Shown here: one piece after another, positions 8,199-15,029 of the stretch
Numbering within the stretch: position 1 is the first letter of the stretch
Layout of the letters: each line of letters begins with the position of its first letter
Assembly (NCBI GenBank): GCA_944326735.1
Contig: CALVFC010000019.1
Location: 1 to 16,033 of the forward strand
Length of the DNA: 16,033 bases
Reading direction: 5' to 3'
Source: an uncultured Limosilactobacillus sp.
GTDB lineage: Bacteria > Bacillota > Bacilli > Lactobacillales > Lactobacillaceae
Notes under the pieces: model-generated
Database searches by the model: none
Told to the model about the DNA's origin: nothing
What the model saw: only the letters and a program-made list of their open reading frames with translations
Program-made: the position numbers and the translations under genes

Positions 8199-9134
8199 TT
8201 AATGCAGGCTTTGAACATACTGGTATACTTCTTGACCAGCAATGGCACCGTCGCCAACCGCTGTGGCAATTTGGCGGAGTGGCGTTTCGCGGACATCACC
8301 AATCGCAAAAATACCTGGTAAACTGGTGTGCATGCGATCATCCGTCTTTACCCAACCGGCCTTATCAAGAATACCCAGATCAGTAAATGGGGAAGTCATT
8401 GGAACGTTACCAACGTAAATAAACACACCATCAGCCGCTAATTGGCCATCTTCACCGGTTTTATTTTGGTGGGTTTTGACAGCGGTGACCTTATTGTCAT
8501 CACCCTCAATGCTCGTCACACTCGTATTAAAAACAAACTTCATCTTGGCGTTTTGCCGTGCCTGTTCTTGCATGAGTGGCTGGGCCTTTAGCTTGTCTCC
8601 ACGAACGAGAACCGTTACTGAATGAGCCAAGTTAGTGAGGTACATTCCTTCTTCCACGGCGGAGTCCCCACCACCAACAACAATCAGGTCACGGTCCTTA
8701 AAGAAGGCTCCATCACAAACGGCACAGTATGAAACACCCCGGCCACTGAATTGTTCCTCACCAGGAACATTAAGGTGACGCTGGATTGATCCTGTAGCAA
8801 TGACCACAGCCTTTGCTAAGAAGGTTTCATCCACATCGGTCGTAACTTCCTTCAGGCCCTCCTCATTAACCTTAATCTGTTTAACCGTCCCATAAGCATA
8901 CTTAGCACCAAATTGGGTTGCCCCATCATACATTTGTTGAGCCAAATCAGCACCTTTGACGGACTTAAACCCGGTATAATTTTCAATCGTGTCGGTGTTG
9001 TTCAAATTACCACCGTAAATTCCCCGGTCTAACATCAAAACGGATAGGTTAGCACGGGAGGCATACATTGCAGCCGTCATGCCACCAGGGCCAGCACCAA
9101 TCACGACAACGTCATATTGTTGTTGCTCTGCCAT
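8199..9134 (-). CDS. trxB: Thioredoxin-disulfide reductase
   Basis: A 311-residue FAD flavoprotein that reduces thioredoxin. Seen in order: FAD dinucleotide motif GAGPGG (13-18), the redox-active pair Cys137-Ala-Val-Cys140 followed by Asp141, the NAD(P)-binding motif GGGDSAVEE (from 154), and the C-terminal FAD motif with GIFAIGDVR. Length is usual for low-molecular-weight bacterial TrxB. One oddity: the loop normally reading HRRDxxR, which holds the 2'-phosphate of NADPH, reads VRGDKLK here (177-183), so two of three expected arginines are replaced (Gly179, Lys183). A ferredoxin/flavodoxin-NADP reductase-like relative is unlikely because the CxxC is present. AAGGAGG lies about 9 nt before the ATG. 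The gene has its own promoter and terminator and so is probably monocistronic. Confidence 0.94.
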   Translation of the reverse strand: MAEQQQYDVVVIGAGPGGMTAAMYASRANLSVLMLDRGIYGGNLNNTDTIENYTGFKSVKGADLAQQMYDGATQFGAKYAYGTVKQIKVNEEGLKEVTTDVDETFLAKAVVIATGSIQRHLNVPGEEQFSGRGVSYCAVCDGAFFKDRDLIVVGGGDSAVEEGMYLTNLAHSVTVLVRGDKLKAQPLMQEQARQNAKMKFVFNTSVTSIEGDDNKVTAVKTHQNKTGEDGQLAADGVFIYVGNVPMTSPFTDLGILDKAGWVKTDDRMHTSLPGIFAIGDVRETPLRQIATAVGDGAIAGQEVYQYVQSLH

Positions 9135-9173
9135 TCGACTATTCCTCCTTCATCAGTAAATCAATTATTCAAT

Positions 9174-9202
9174 ATAATACTGATTTTTTGCCCATTTGTC
9201 TA
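9174..9202 (-). promoter_or_regulatory. trxB promoter
   Basis: On the minus strand, TAGACA (9202-9197, 5 of 6) and TATTAT (9179-9174, 5 of 6) with a 17-bp spacer, about 40 bases before the trxB start codon and downstream of the galU hairpin. Confidence 0.7.
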
Positions 9203-9224
9203 TCATTTTAACTTACTAATAATA

Positions 9225-9264
9225 AGAGGAAGCTAACATTCCCTTAGGAACATCAGCTTCCTCT
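9225..9264 (-). terminator. galU terminator hairpin
   Basis: AGAGGAAGCT (9225-9234) and AGCTTCCTCT (9255-9264) form a perfect 10-bp stem, with an inner TTCC/GGAA stem in the loop. On the minus strand it is followed by TTATTATTAG, a broken T-tract, so termination may be incomplete. It lies 13 bases past the galU stop. Confidence 0.7.
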
Positions 9265-9277
9265 ATATTAACATCGA

Positions 9278-10189
9278 TTACTTCTTGCTGCTCTTCTTAT
9301 CTTCAGCAGTCAGTTTAGCACCAAGTTGCTTGATGTATTCACGTAATTCATCCTTAGTTTGTGGGTGGTTCAAACCATATTCAATGTTAGTTTGAATCCA
9401 GCCAAACTTGTTACCAACATCGTAACGGTCACCAGTGTATTCACGTGCGAATACCCGTTGCGTTTGGTTCAAGGTATCGATGGCATCTGTTAATTGAATT
9501 TCGCCACCCTTACCAGGCTTTGTCTTTGCTAATACATCAAAGATTTCTGGTGTGAAGACGTACCGACCAATAATGGCCAGGTCACTTGGGGCCTTCTTTG
9601 GTTCTGGCTTTTCAACAAAGCTAGTAACGTTGTACAGGCCTGGCGTAACTTCCTTACTTGGGTTGATAACACCATACTTAGCAGTGTCTTCGTGTGGTAC
9701 ACGCATAACGGCTAAGGTGGAAGCACCGGTTTGTTCATAACTGTCAATCAACTGCTTCGTTAAGTTTTGACCGTTATTGTTGATGTTGTTCAAATCATCA
9801 CCGAGCATAACAACAAATGGTTCATCACCAATGAAGTCCCGGGCAGTCAAAACGGCATCCCCTAAGCCACGTGGGTGTGATTGACGAATGAAGTAAATGT
9901 TGATGTCAGTGGTTTCTTCAACCAACTTCAACATTTCATCCTTGTGCTTAGCGCGCAAGTTGTCTTCCAATTCCGGATTAGAATCGAAGTGGTCTTCGAT
10001 TGAACGCTTATTCTTACCATCGACAACCACGATATCTTCGATTCCAGACTTCCGTGCTTCTTCGACGATAAATTGAATCGTTGGCTTATCAACGATTGGC
10101 AGCATTTCCTTTGCTAATGCCTTAGTTGCTGGCAGAAAACGGGTTCCCAAGCCCGCTGCCGGAATAATAGCTTTACGTACACGTTTCAT
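9278..10189 (-). CDS. galU: UTP--glucose-1-phosphate uridylyltransferase
   Basis: A 303-residue nucleotidyltransferase making UDP-glucose from UTP and glucose-1-phosphate. The N-terminal nucleotide-binding motif [20 protein letters not shown] (13-32), the [11 protein letters not shown] segment (59-69), the metal-binding pair in MLGDD (Asp131-Asp132), VEKP (192-195) and GEIQLTDAI (229-237) identify GalU rather than RmlA-type enzymes. The lysine/serine-rich C-terminus (KKSSKK) is variable in the family. The ribosome site GGAAAGGG (10201-10208) is rather far, 11 nt, from the ATG. gpsA ends 71 bases upstream, with no clear terminator between, so galU is probably transcribed with the hprK-lgt-gpsA group. 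It supplies UDP-glucose for glycolipid and polysaccharide synthesis, using the product of the nearby pgm. Confidence 0.96.
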   Translation of the reverse strand: MKRVRKAIIPAAGLGTRFLPATKALAKEMLPIVDKPTIQFIVEEARKSGIEDIVVVDGKNKRSIEDHFDSNPELEDNLRAKHKDEMLKLVEETTDINIYFIRQSHPRGLGDAVLTARDFIGDEPFVVMLGDDLNNINNNGQNLTKQLIDSYEQTGASTLAVMRVPHEDTAKYGVINPSKEVTPGLYNVTSFVEKPEPKKAPSDLAIIGRYVFTPEIFDVLAKTKPGKGGEIQLTDAIDTLNQTQRVFAREYTGDRYDVGNKFGWIQTNIEYGLNHPQTKDELREYIKQLGAKLTAEDKKSSKK

Positions 10190-10260
10190 AACAAATAAAC
10201 CCTTTCCTATAGAGACTTATTAAATTCTCTTAATCTCCGTCTGTAAGCATTTTACCATAC

Positions 10261-11277
10261 TTATTCAATTTCTGAAGTAAGATCCCGGCTCATTAGCTGA
10301 GAAATTGCATCTTTAATGTCTTCGCCTTCATATAAGACGCGATAAAGGGCATCAGTGATCGGCATTTTGACTTGCCGTTTCAGGCTTAATTCGTGAGCAG
10401 CCTTAGTGGTATATACCCCTTCAATGACCATGCCCATGTGTTCAATGACATCGTCTAATTGACGACCTTGACCCAGTTGATAACCGGCACGCCAATTACG
10501 GGAATTTTTACTAGTGGCAGTAACGACCAGGTCACCAACTCCTGACAGACCGATAAAGGTCATTGGGTTAGCACCAAAGGCCACACCCAGTCGGCGAATT
10601 TCAGCCAACCCCCGGGTAATCAGAGCGGCACGGGCATTGTCATGGTAGCCCAGTCCTTGTAAGGCACCAGCGCCAATCGCAATGATATTCTTTAACGCCG
10701 CACCGAATTCAGCCCCAATTACATCGTCGTTAGTGTAAACCCGGAAGTAGTTATTAGAAAACAGCTTCTGAATCCGCGTGGCGCTGTTCAAGCTCGTACA
10801 AGCAGCTGTCACAGCAGTCATATCCTTGATAGCGACGTCTTCCGCATGGCTAGGGCCGGAAAGAACAACGATCCCTTGACGGTGCATTGGGTCAATTTCT
10901 TCCGCAATCATTTCTGATGGCCGCTTGTATGTATTTTGTTCCAACCCCTTGGTGGCATGAACAATTAGTGGGCGTTGGTCTAATTCACCCAGCACTTCGT
11001 CTAATTTATGGGCAACCTGACGAATGCCCTTCGTCGGGATTACGATCAAGACAACGGTGGCACCCTTAACCGCAGCCGTCATATCATTGGTTGCTACTAA
11101 GTCCGTTGAGTACGTGAAATCATGCATGTAGCGTGGGTTGACATGGTCGTTGTTTAATTGGTCAACCTGTTCTTTGTTCCGTGACCATAATTTAACCTGG
11201 TGACCATTTTCCACTAACATGTTGGCAAGCACGCTCCCCCAAGAGCCCGCTCCTAATACTGCAATTTGTTCAGCCAT
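10261..11277 (-). CDS. gpsA: NAD(P)-dependent glycerol-3-phosphate dehydrogenase
   Basis: A 338-residue cytosolic enzyme reducing dihydroxyacetone phosphate to sn-glycerol-3-phosphate, the backbone for phospholipid synthesis. Seen: Rossmann motif VLGAGSWGS (7-15), HATKGLE (107-113), LSGPSHAED (139-147), the catalytic-lysine segment ALKNIIAIG (194-202, Lys196) and GLSGVGDLVVTATSKNSRN (243-261). Length is typical. The ATG lies 2 bases after the lgt stop codon, and its GGAGAA ribosome site is inside the end of lgt, so translation is probably coupled. The neighbour lgt uses phosphatidylglycerol, a product of the pathway that GpsA feeds. Confidence 0.97.
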   Translation of the reverse strand: MAEQIAVLGAGSWGSVLANMLVENGHQVKLWSRNKEQVDQLNNDHVNPRYMHDFTYSTDLVATNDMTAAVKGATVVLIVIPTKGIRQVAHKLDEVLGELDQRPLIVHATKGLEQNTYKRPSEMIAEEIDPMHRQGIVVLSGPSHAEDVAIKDMTAVTAACTSLNSATRIQKLFSNNYFRVYTNDDVIGAEFGAALKNIIAIGAGALQGLGYHDNARAALITRGLAEIRRLGVAFGANPMTFIGLSGVGDLVVTATSKNSRNWRAGYQLGQGRQLDDVIEHMGMVIEGVYTTKAAHELSLKRQVKMPITDALYRVLYEGEDIKDAISQLMSRDLTSEIE

Positions 11278-11279
11278 AA

Positions 11280-12116
11280 TTATTCTCCTTTAGTGTTAAC
11301 TTGAAAATACCAAGGTAAATGAAGATGCCGCCGACGATAAATGAATAGGATCAGCGCTCCACATACAAAAACTAGTGACAAAAGTTGTGAAATACGAATG
11401 GGGCCAAGCATGAGGCTGTCTGTCCGCATCCCTTCAATGACGAACCGGCCACAGCCATACCACATCAGATAGGTCAGGAACACTTCACCCTCCCTAAATA
11501 AGTGCTGGCGGTGCCGTAGCAATATCAATACCAGGAAGCCTAACACGTCCCATAACGATTCATACAAGAACGTGGGCACCCGGTATTGACCACCGATGAA
11601 CATCTGTTGAATGATCCAATGCGGAATGCCCTGGGCCATTAGTGCAGCTTTGCTGGTAATGCGACCAAACGCCTCTTGGTTCATGAAATTCCCCCAGCGG
11701 CCAATGCCTTGGGCCAAGATCAGTGCCGGGGCAATAATATCCATCATTAACCATGCCGATAAATGCCGATAATGACAGAAGCAAAGTAAAGTGATGAAGC
11801 CACCAATAATGGCCCCGTAAATGGCAATTCCGCCGTCCCAGATAGCAATGATCTCGTCAGGATGCATGGAATAGTAAGGCCATTGAAAGATCACGTAATA
11901 TGTCCGTGCACAAATAATAGCCACCGGTAACGCCCACAAAAGGTAGTCATAGAAGTCATCCTCTGCGACTCCATGACGGTGCCCTTCGCGAATGGCCAAC
12001 CATAGGGCGAGTACCACGCCAGTCGCAATAATCACGCCGTACCAATGAATACTAATGGGCCCGAGCTTCAATGCGATCGGGTTCAGGGCTCCCAGAACTT
12101 GGAAATTAGTGCTCAT
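11280..12116 (-). CDS. lgt: Phosphatidylglycerol--prolipoprotein diacylglyceryl transferase
   Basis: A 278-residue integral membrane enzyme (about seven hydrophobic segments) that attaches diacylglycerol from phosphatidylglycerol to the lipobox cysteine of prolipoproteins. Conserved features: HWYG (Tyr26), the Lgt signature GRWGNFMNQEAFG (Arg140, Asn143, Glu148) and GRFVIEGMR (Arg224, Glu228, Arg231). The position matching E. coli His103 is Tyr100 (GGIAIYGA). I chose the ATG at 12116 because AAAAGGAG (12121-12128) precedes it and the protein then begins like other Lgt. An in-frame GTG at 12140 would add eight residues but has no ribosome site. The start overlaps the last 11 bases of hprK, and gpsA follows after 2 bases, so translation is probably coupled on both sides. 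The pair hprK-lgt is conserved in Firmicutes. Confidence 0.96.
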   Translation of the reverse strand: MSTNFQVLGALNPIALKLGPISIHWYGVIIATGVVLALWLAIREGHRHGVAEDDFYDYLLWALPVAIICARTYYVIFQWPYYSMHPDEIIAIWDGGIAIYGAIIGGFITLLCFCHYRHLSAWLMMDIIAPALILAQGIGRWGNFMNQEAFGRITSKAALMAQGIPHWIIQQMFIGGQYRVPTFLYESLWDVLGFLVLILLRHRQHLFREGEVFLTYLMWYGCGRFVIEGMRTDSLMLGPIRISQLLSLVFVCGALILFIYRRRHLHLPWYFQVNTKGE

Positions 12117-13068
12117 GTTGCTCCTTTTCCTTTGTATCACGGGCCGAGTTGGACTTAATCAACCGGTTCAGGTTCTCATCAAAGGTCTTGGTAGCATCAT
12201 ACCCCATCGTCTCAGCCCGGTAATTCATTGCCGCTGATTCAATAATAATCGCGAGGTTACGACCAGTCTTAACGGGTACGGAAACCTTAGGGATGATTAC
12301 CCCTTGGATAGTTTGGGTATCACCACGATCACCAAGGCGGTCAAACTGAACATCTGGTGTCCACGTTTCCAAATGGACGATTAAGTTGATATTATCGCTT
12401 GGCATGATGGCTCCCGTCCCATACAGGGTCGAGACATCGATAATCCCGATTCCCCGAATTTCCATGAGGTGTTTCAAAATCGCCGGAGCGGTCCCAACCA
12501 ATGTTTGTTCATCTCGGGCGTAAACTTCCACTCGGTCATCCGCGACAAGTCGGTGACCACGCCGAACCAGTTCCAGGGCTGTTTCACTTTTACCCACCCC
12601 AGAGTCACCAGTAATCAGTACACCAACCCCGTTGATATCAACAAGGACACCATGGAGTGATTGACGAGGTGCTAACCGTCCTAATAGGTACGAAGTCATG
12701 TTGGATAAAATCTGTGATGACGTTAAGTGCGTCCCTAAAATTGGAATATGAGCATCCTTAGCCGCCACTGCAAGCTCTTCTGGAATTGGTAGATTTGTTG
12801 AAATCACAAAGCATGGCGTTTGAGGTGCACACATCTTCGTCAGGTACTTTTTCCGCTTCTCGTGAGTTAAGTCCTTAGCAAAGGACGTTTCGGTAATTCC
12901 CAACAATTGAATCCGCATCGCTGGGTAGTGCTTAAAGTAGCCAGCAAATTCCAAAGCTGGTCGTGAAATATCACTAGTGGTAATTGGCCGGTCTAAATAC
13001 TCTTCTCCTTGGAGGACTTTTAACCGGACCTTGTCCACTAGCTCCTGAACATTGACATTGGAAGGCAA
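12106..13068 (-). CDS. hprK: HPr kinase/phosphorylase (TTG start)
   Basis: A 320-residue bifunctional enzyme that phosphorylates Ser46 of HPr when glycolytic intermediates are high and dephosphorylates it otherwise, thereby steering CcpA-dependent catabolite control and PTS uptake. Seen: the conserved LHGVLVD segment (His139), Walker A GDSGVGKS (154-161), HRLVADDRVEVY (172-183), the HprK signature EIRGIGIIDV (203-212), and the C-terminal PVKTGRNLAIIIE (265-277), followed by the MNYRAETMGYDATKTF block. The N-terminus (VNVQELV...GEEYLDR...DISRP) aligns with L. casei HprK as I remember it, which supports the TTG at 13068-13066; no in-frame ATG or GTG is nearby. AAAAGGAG (13078-13085) lies 9 nt upstream, overlapping the stop of the preceding gene. 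It overlaps lgt by 11 bases. Confidence 0.97.
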   Translation of the reverse strand: MPSNVNVQELVDKVRLKVLQGEEYLDRPITTSDISRPALEFAGYFKHYPAMRIQLLGITETSFAKDLTHEKRKKYLTKMCAPQTPCFVISTNLPIPEELAVAAKDAHIPILGTHLTSSQILSNMTSYLLGRLAPRQSLHGVLVDINGVGVLITGDSGVGKSETALELVRRGHRLVADDRVEVYARDEQTLVGTAPAILKHLMEIRGIGIIDVSTLYGTGAIMPSDNINLIVHLETWTPDVQFDRLGDRGDTQTIQGVIIPKVSVPVKTGRNLAIIIESAAMNYRAETMGYDATKTFDENLNRLIKSNSARDTKEKEQHEH

Positions 13069-13083
13069 TCTATTTCACTCCTT

Positions 13084-13437
13084 TTAATCATTAGTATGAT
13101 CCGCCAGAATGGCGTTACAAATGGACATAATAATCGCAATCAACATGGCTGAACCAAACGAGGAAAATTGAAAGTACATCGACCCCACAAAGTATGAGGT
13201 CAGTTGCAACATTACCCCGTTAATAACAATTGAGAACAACCCCAACGTCAAAATGTTGATTGGTAGCGATAAAACCCAGAGAATCGGTTTTACCAAGACG
13301 TTTAAGCAGGCCAAAATAAAACTGGCTAACAGTGCCACCCAAATACTGGAAACGTAAAACATCCCCGTTTGGGCAAAGAAGCCTGCTAAAGCAATAAATA
13401 AAATCGTATCAATCAGGATTCTGGTGAAAAAGTTCAT
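13084..13437 (-). CDS. YvlD-like small membrane protein (phage holin family 4)
   Basis: A 117-residue, strongly hydrophobic protein with about four membrane segments and short loops. Features such as CLNVLVKPILWVLSLPINILTLGLF (about 44-68; Asn46, Lys50 and Pro51, then LPxNxLTLG) are the hallmark of the family called phage holin family 4 (B. subtilis YvlD). Despite the name it is chromosomal and there is no lysis module. Its ATG overlaps the stop of the upstream pspC-like gene by 4 bases (ATGA), and it ends 15 bases before hprK, so the three are surely co-transcribed. B. subtilis has a similar yvlC-yvlD-hprK-lgt order (from memory). Biochemical role is unknown; a part in envelope stress is inferred from its PspC partner. 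Confidence 0.85.
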   Translation of the reverse strand: MNFFTRILIDTILFIALAGFFAQTGMFYVSSIWVALLASFILACLNVLVKPILWVLSLPINILTLGLFSIVINGVMLQLTSYFVGSMYFQFSSFGSAMLIAIIMSICNAILADHTND

Positions 13438-13775
13438 TCATCTCTCCCGTTCTTTTTGACATCATGTTCTTCAACATCGGTTAGATTACGCCGACTCTGT
13501 TTCTGTTCTGGTCCGCGCTCAATGGAATTCCCCAAGTCACCGAGGGACCTAAAGAAATCCAATACTCCTGGGTGGGCAGGATCAGATGGCATAATTGCAA
13601 ACAATACCAGGTATAAGACCACGGCTGGAAAAATTCCGGTCACAATCATCAGGATCACAAAGAGGACCCGAACCAAGGTAATGTTCCAGTTAAAGTAGTG
13701 CGCCAGGCCGCTCAAAACACCCGCCAGAATGCGGTCGTCATAAGACCTGGTCAATTTACGTGGATGTGCATTCAT
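13434..13775 (-). CDS. PspC-domain envelope protein (YvlC-like)
   Basis: A 113-residue protein with a PspC domain (about 7-63): a basic N-terminus LTRSYDDRILAGVLSGLAHY, then NITLVRVLFVIL and a long hydrophobic stretch (35-62) ending AIMPSDP, the usual PspC ending. The remaining 50 residues are charged (RGPEQKQSRRN...VEEHDVKKNGRDE) and probably cytosolic. PspC proteins act in envelope-stress sensing in other bacteria; the exact role of this short Firmicutes form is not known. GGAGGG lies 7 nt before the ATG. It overlaps the yvlD-like gene by 4 bases, which implies coupled translation. It follows prfB by 58 bases, where a weak promoter may lie. Confidence 0.85.
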   Translation of the reverse strand: MNAHPRKLTRSYDDRILAGVLSGLAHYFNWNITLVRVLFVILMIVTGIFPAVVLYLVLFAIMPSDPAHPGVLDFFRSLGDLGNSIERGPEQKQSRRNLTDVEEHDVKKNGRDE

Positions 13776-13798
13776 AACTCATCCCTCCTAATAGCTTA

Positions 13799-13827
13799 AT
13801 CTTACTGTGTTTAAGAAAGAACTGCAA
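13799..13827 (-). promoter_or_regulatory. Weak candidate promoter for the pspC-yvlD-hprK group
   Basis: On the minus strand, TTGCAG (13827-13822) and TAAGAT (13804-13799) with a 17-bp spacer, between the prfB stop and the pspC-like start. Both elements match poorly (3 and 4 of 6), so this could be chance. Confidence 0.3.
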
Positions 13828-13833
13828 TTAGAT

Positions 13834-14950
13834 TTACTGGGGATTCTTTTGGCTTAACTTCCACTGCAAGTAGGCATTGATGAACGGGTCAAGGTCACCA
13901 TCCATGACCGCTTGTCCATTATGTGTTTCGTAGTTACTCCGGTTATCCTTGACCAGAGTGTATGGGTGGAAAACGTACGAACGAATTTGTGATCCCCAGC
14001 CAATATCGAGCTGTTCACCTTCAATTTCCGCCCGTTTCTTGGCCTTCTTTTCTTCTTCCAATTCGTACAACTTGGATTTCAGCATGTTCATCGCGGTGAC
14101 CCGGTTTTGCAGTTGTGAACGTTCCGCCTGGGAGGAAGTCACAATTCCCGTTGGCAGGTGCGTGATCCGGACTGCAGACTCAGTCTTGTTAATATGCTGA
14201 CCACCAGCGCCACTAGAACGGAAAGTATCAACCCGGAGGTCAGAGGGGTCAATATCAATGTGAACACTTTCGTCGAGCTCTGGCATTACGTCCACCGAAG
14301 CAAAGGAGGTGTGACGGCGACCCGCAGCATCAAATGGTGAAATCCGGACTAGGCGGTGCACACCCTTTTCACTCCGCAGGTAACCAAAGGCATTATGCCC
14401 CTTAATTAACAGGGTTACGCTCTTAATTCCGGCTTCGTCACCAGCCTCGTAACTTGCCGTTTCAACATTAAAGCCGTGCTGTTCACCCCAGCGAACGTAC
14501 ATCCGCAGTAACATGGAACCCCAATCTTGAGCTTCTGTACCACCCGCACCAGGGTGAATTTCCAAGATGGCGTTCCTAGAATCATATTCACCATCAAGCA
14601 GCTGGTTTAACCGGTACTGGCGTAACTCATCAGTTGTTTTTTTCAATGAGTTTTCGAACTCGGCCTGCAAGTCGTCATCGGGCCCCATGGCCAATAATTC
14701 CACTGAAGTTTGTAAATTATCGATACTATCACGCAGATGAACAAAGGTATCGCGTTTATCCTTCAAATCATTATTCGCCGAAATCACCTTTTGAGCCGCC
14801 ACATTGTCGTCCCAAAATCCCGGTTCTGCCATTTTTTGTTCATTTTCCGCAATGCTTTCGTCTAAAGCATCCAGGTCAAAGAGACCTCCCGAAGCGGGCA
14901 ACTTCCTGTTGCATTGCTTCTACTTGCTTTTTTGCTTCACTCAGTTCCAC
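13834..14950 (-). CDS. prfB: Peptide chain release factor 2 (programmed +1 frameshift)
   Basis: RF2 releases the peptide at UGA and UAA codons. The gene is in two frames: GTG at 14950 opens 24 codons (M-E-L-S-E-A-K-K...R-F-G-R-S-L) to an in-frame TGA at 14878-14876. Reading resumes +1 at GAC (14877) for 347 codons, giving 371 residues, the normal RF2 length. The slippery site is classical: GGGAGG, TCT, CTT, TGA, C. In full-length numbering the stop-codon tripeptide SPF is at 204-206 (RF2, not the PxT of RF1) and the catalytic GGQ at 249-251. The start is supported by AGGAGG (14958-14963), 7 nt away. A conceptual start near 14901 in the main frame is an artefact. secA lies directly upstream, as in B. 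subtilis secA-prfB. Confidence 0.97.
14875..14890 (-). promoter_or_regulatory. prfB +1 frameshift site
   Basis: Minus strand reads GGG AGG TCT CTT TGA C: an internal Shine-Dalgarno-like GGGAGG, one codon, then the slippery CTT before TGA followed by C (a weak stop context). When RF2 is scarce the ribosome slips from CTT to TTT and continues with GAC, so RF2 controls its own synthesis. This is an established mechanism; each element is visible here. Confidence 0.95.
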
Positions 14951-14957
14951 AAATATT

Positions 14958-14963
14958 CCTCCT
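14958..14963 (-). promoter_or_regulatory. prfB ribosome binding site
   Basis: AGGAGG on the minus strand, 7 nt before the GTG at 14950. It decides the GTG start and directly follows the T-tract of the secA terminator-like hairpin. Confidence 0.85.
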
Positions 14964-15003
14964 AAAACAAAGGCAGCCGGTAGCGTTACCGTTACCTGCT
15001 GCC
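14964..15003 (-). terminator. Terminator-like hairpin between secA and prfB
   Basis: On the minus strand, GGCAGC (15003-14998) pairs with GCTGCC (14977-14972), with further pairing inside (GGTA/TACC or CGGTA/TACCG), then TTTGTTTT (14971-14964). It starts 26 bases after the secA stop. The T-tract runs straight into the prfB ribosome site, and I see no promoter between, so prfB must be expressed by read-through or from inside secA. Confidence 0.7.
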
Positions 15004-15029
15004 GACCATTGTATTTATAAGTTTACCCA

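Noticed and set aside
10243..10256. cre-like site TGTAAGCATTTTAC in the galU leader
   Set aside because: Three mismatches to the CcpA consensus, including the central CG; too weak to call.
13084..13437. Phage holin family protein as a sign of prophage
   Set aside because: The family name is misleading; it is a chromosomal YvlD-like protein in a conserved operon, and there are no other phage genes.
14876..14878. In-frame TGA in prfB as a possible gene-breaking mutation
   Set aside because: It is the normal RF2 programmed frameshift site, with all signals in place, so the gene is not a pseudogene.
14634..15020. Open frame of 128 codons on the + strand across the prfB start
   Set aside because: It overlaps prfB, its frameshift site and the secA-prfB hairpin in antisense and encodes nothing recognisable.
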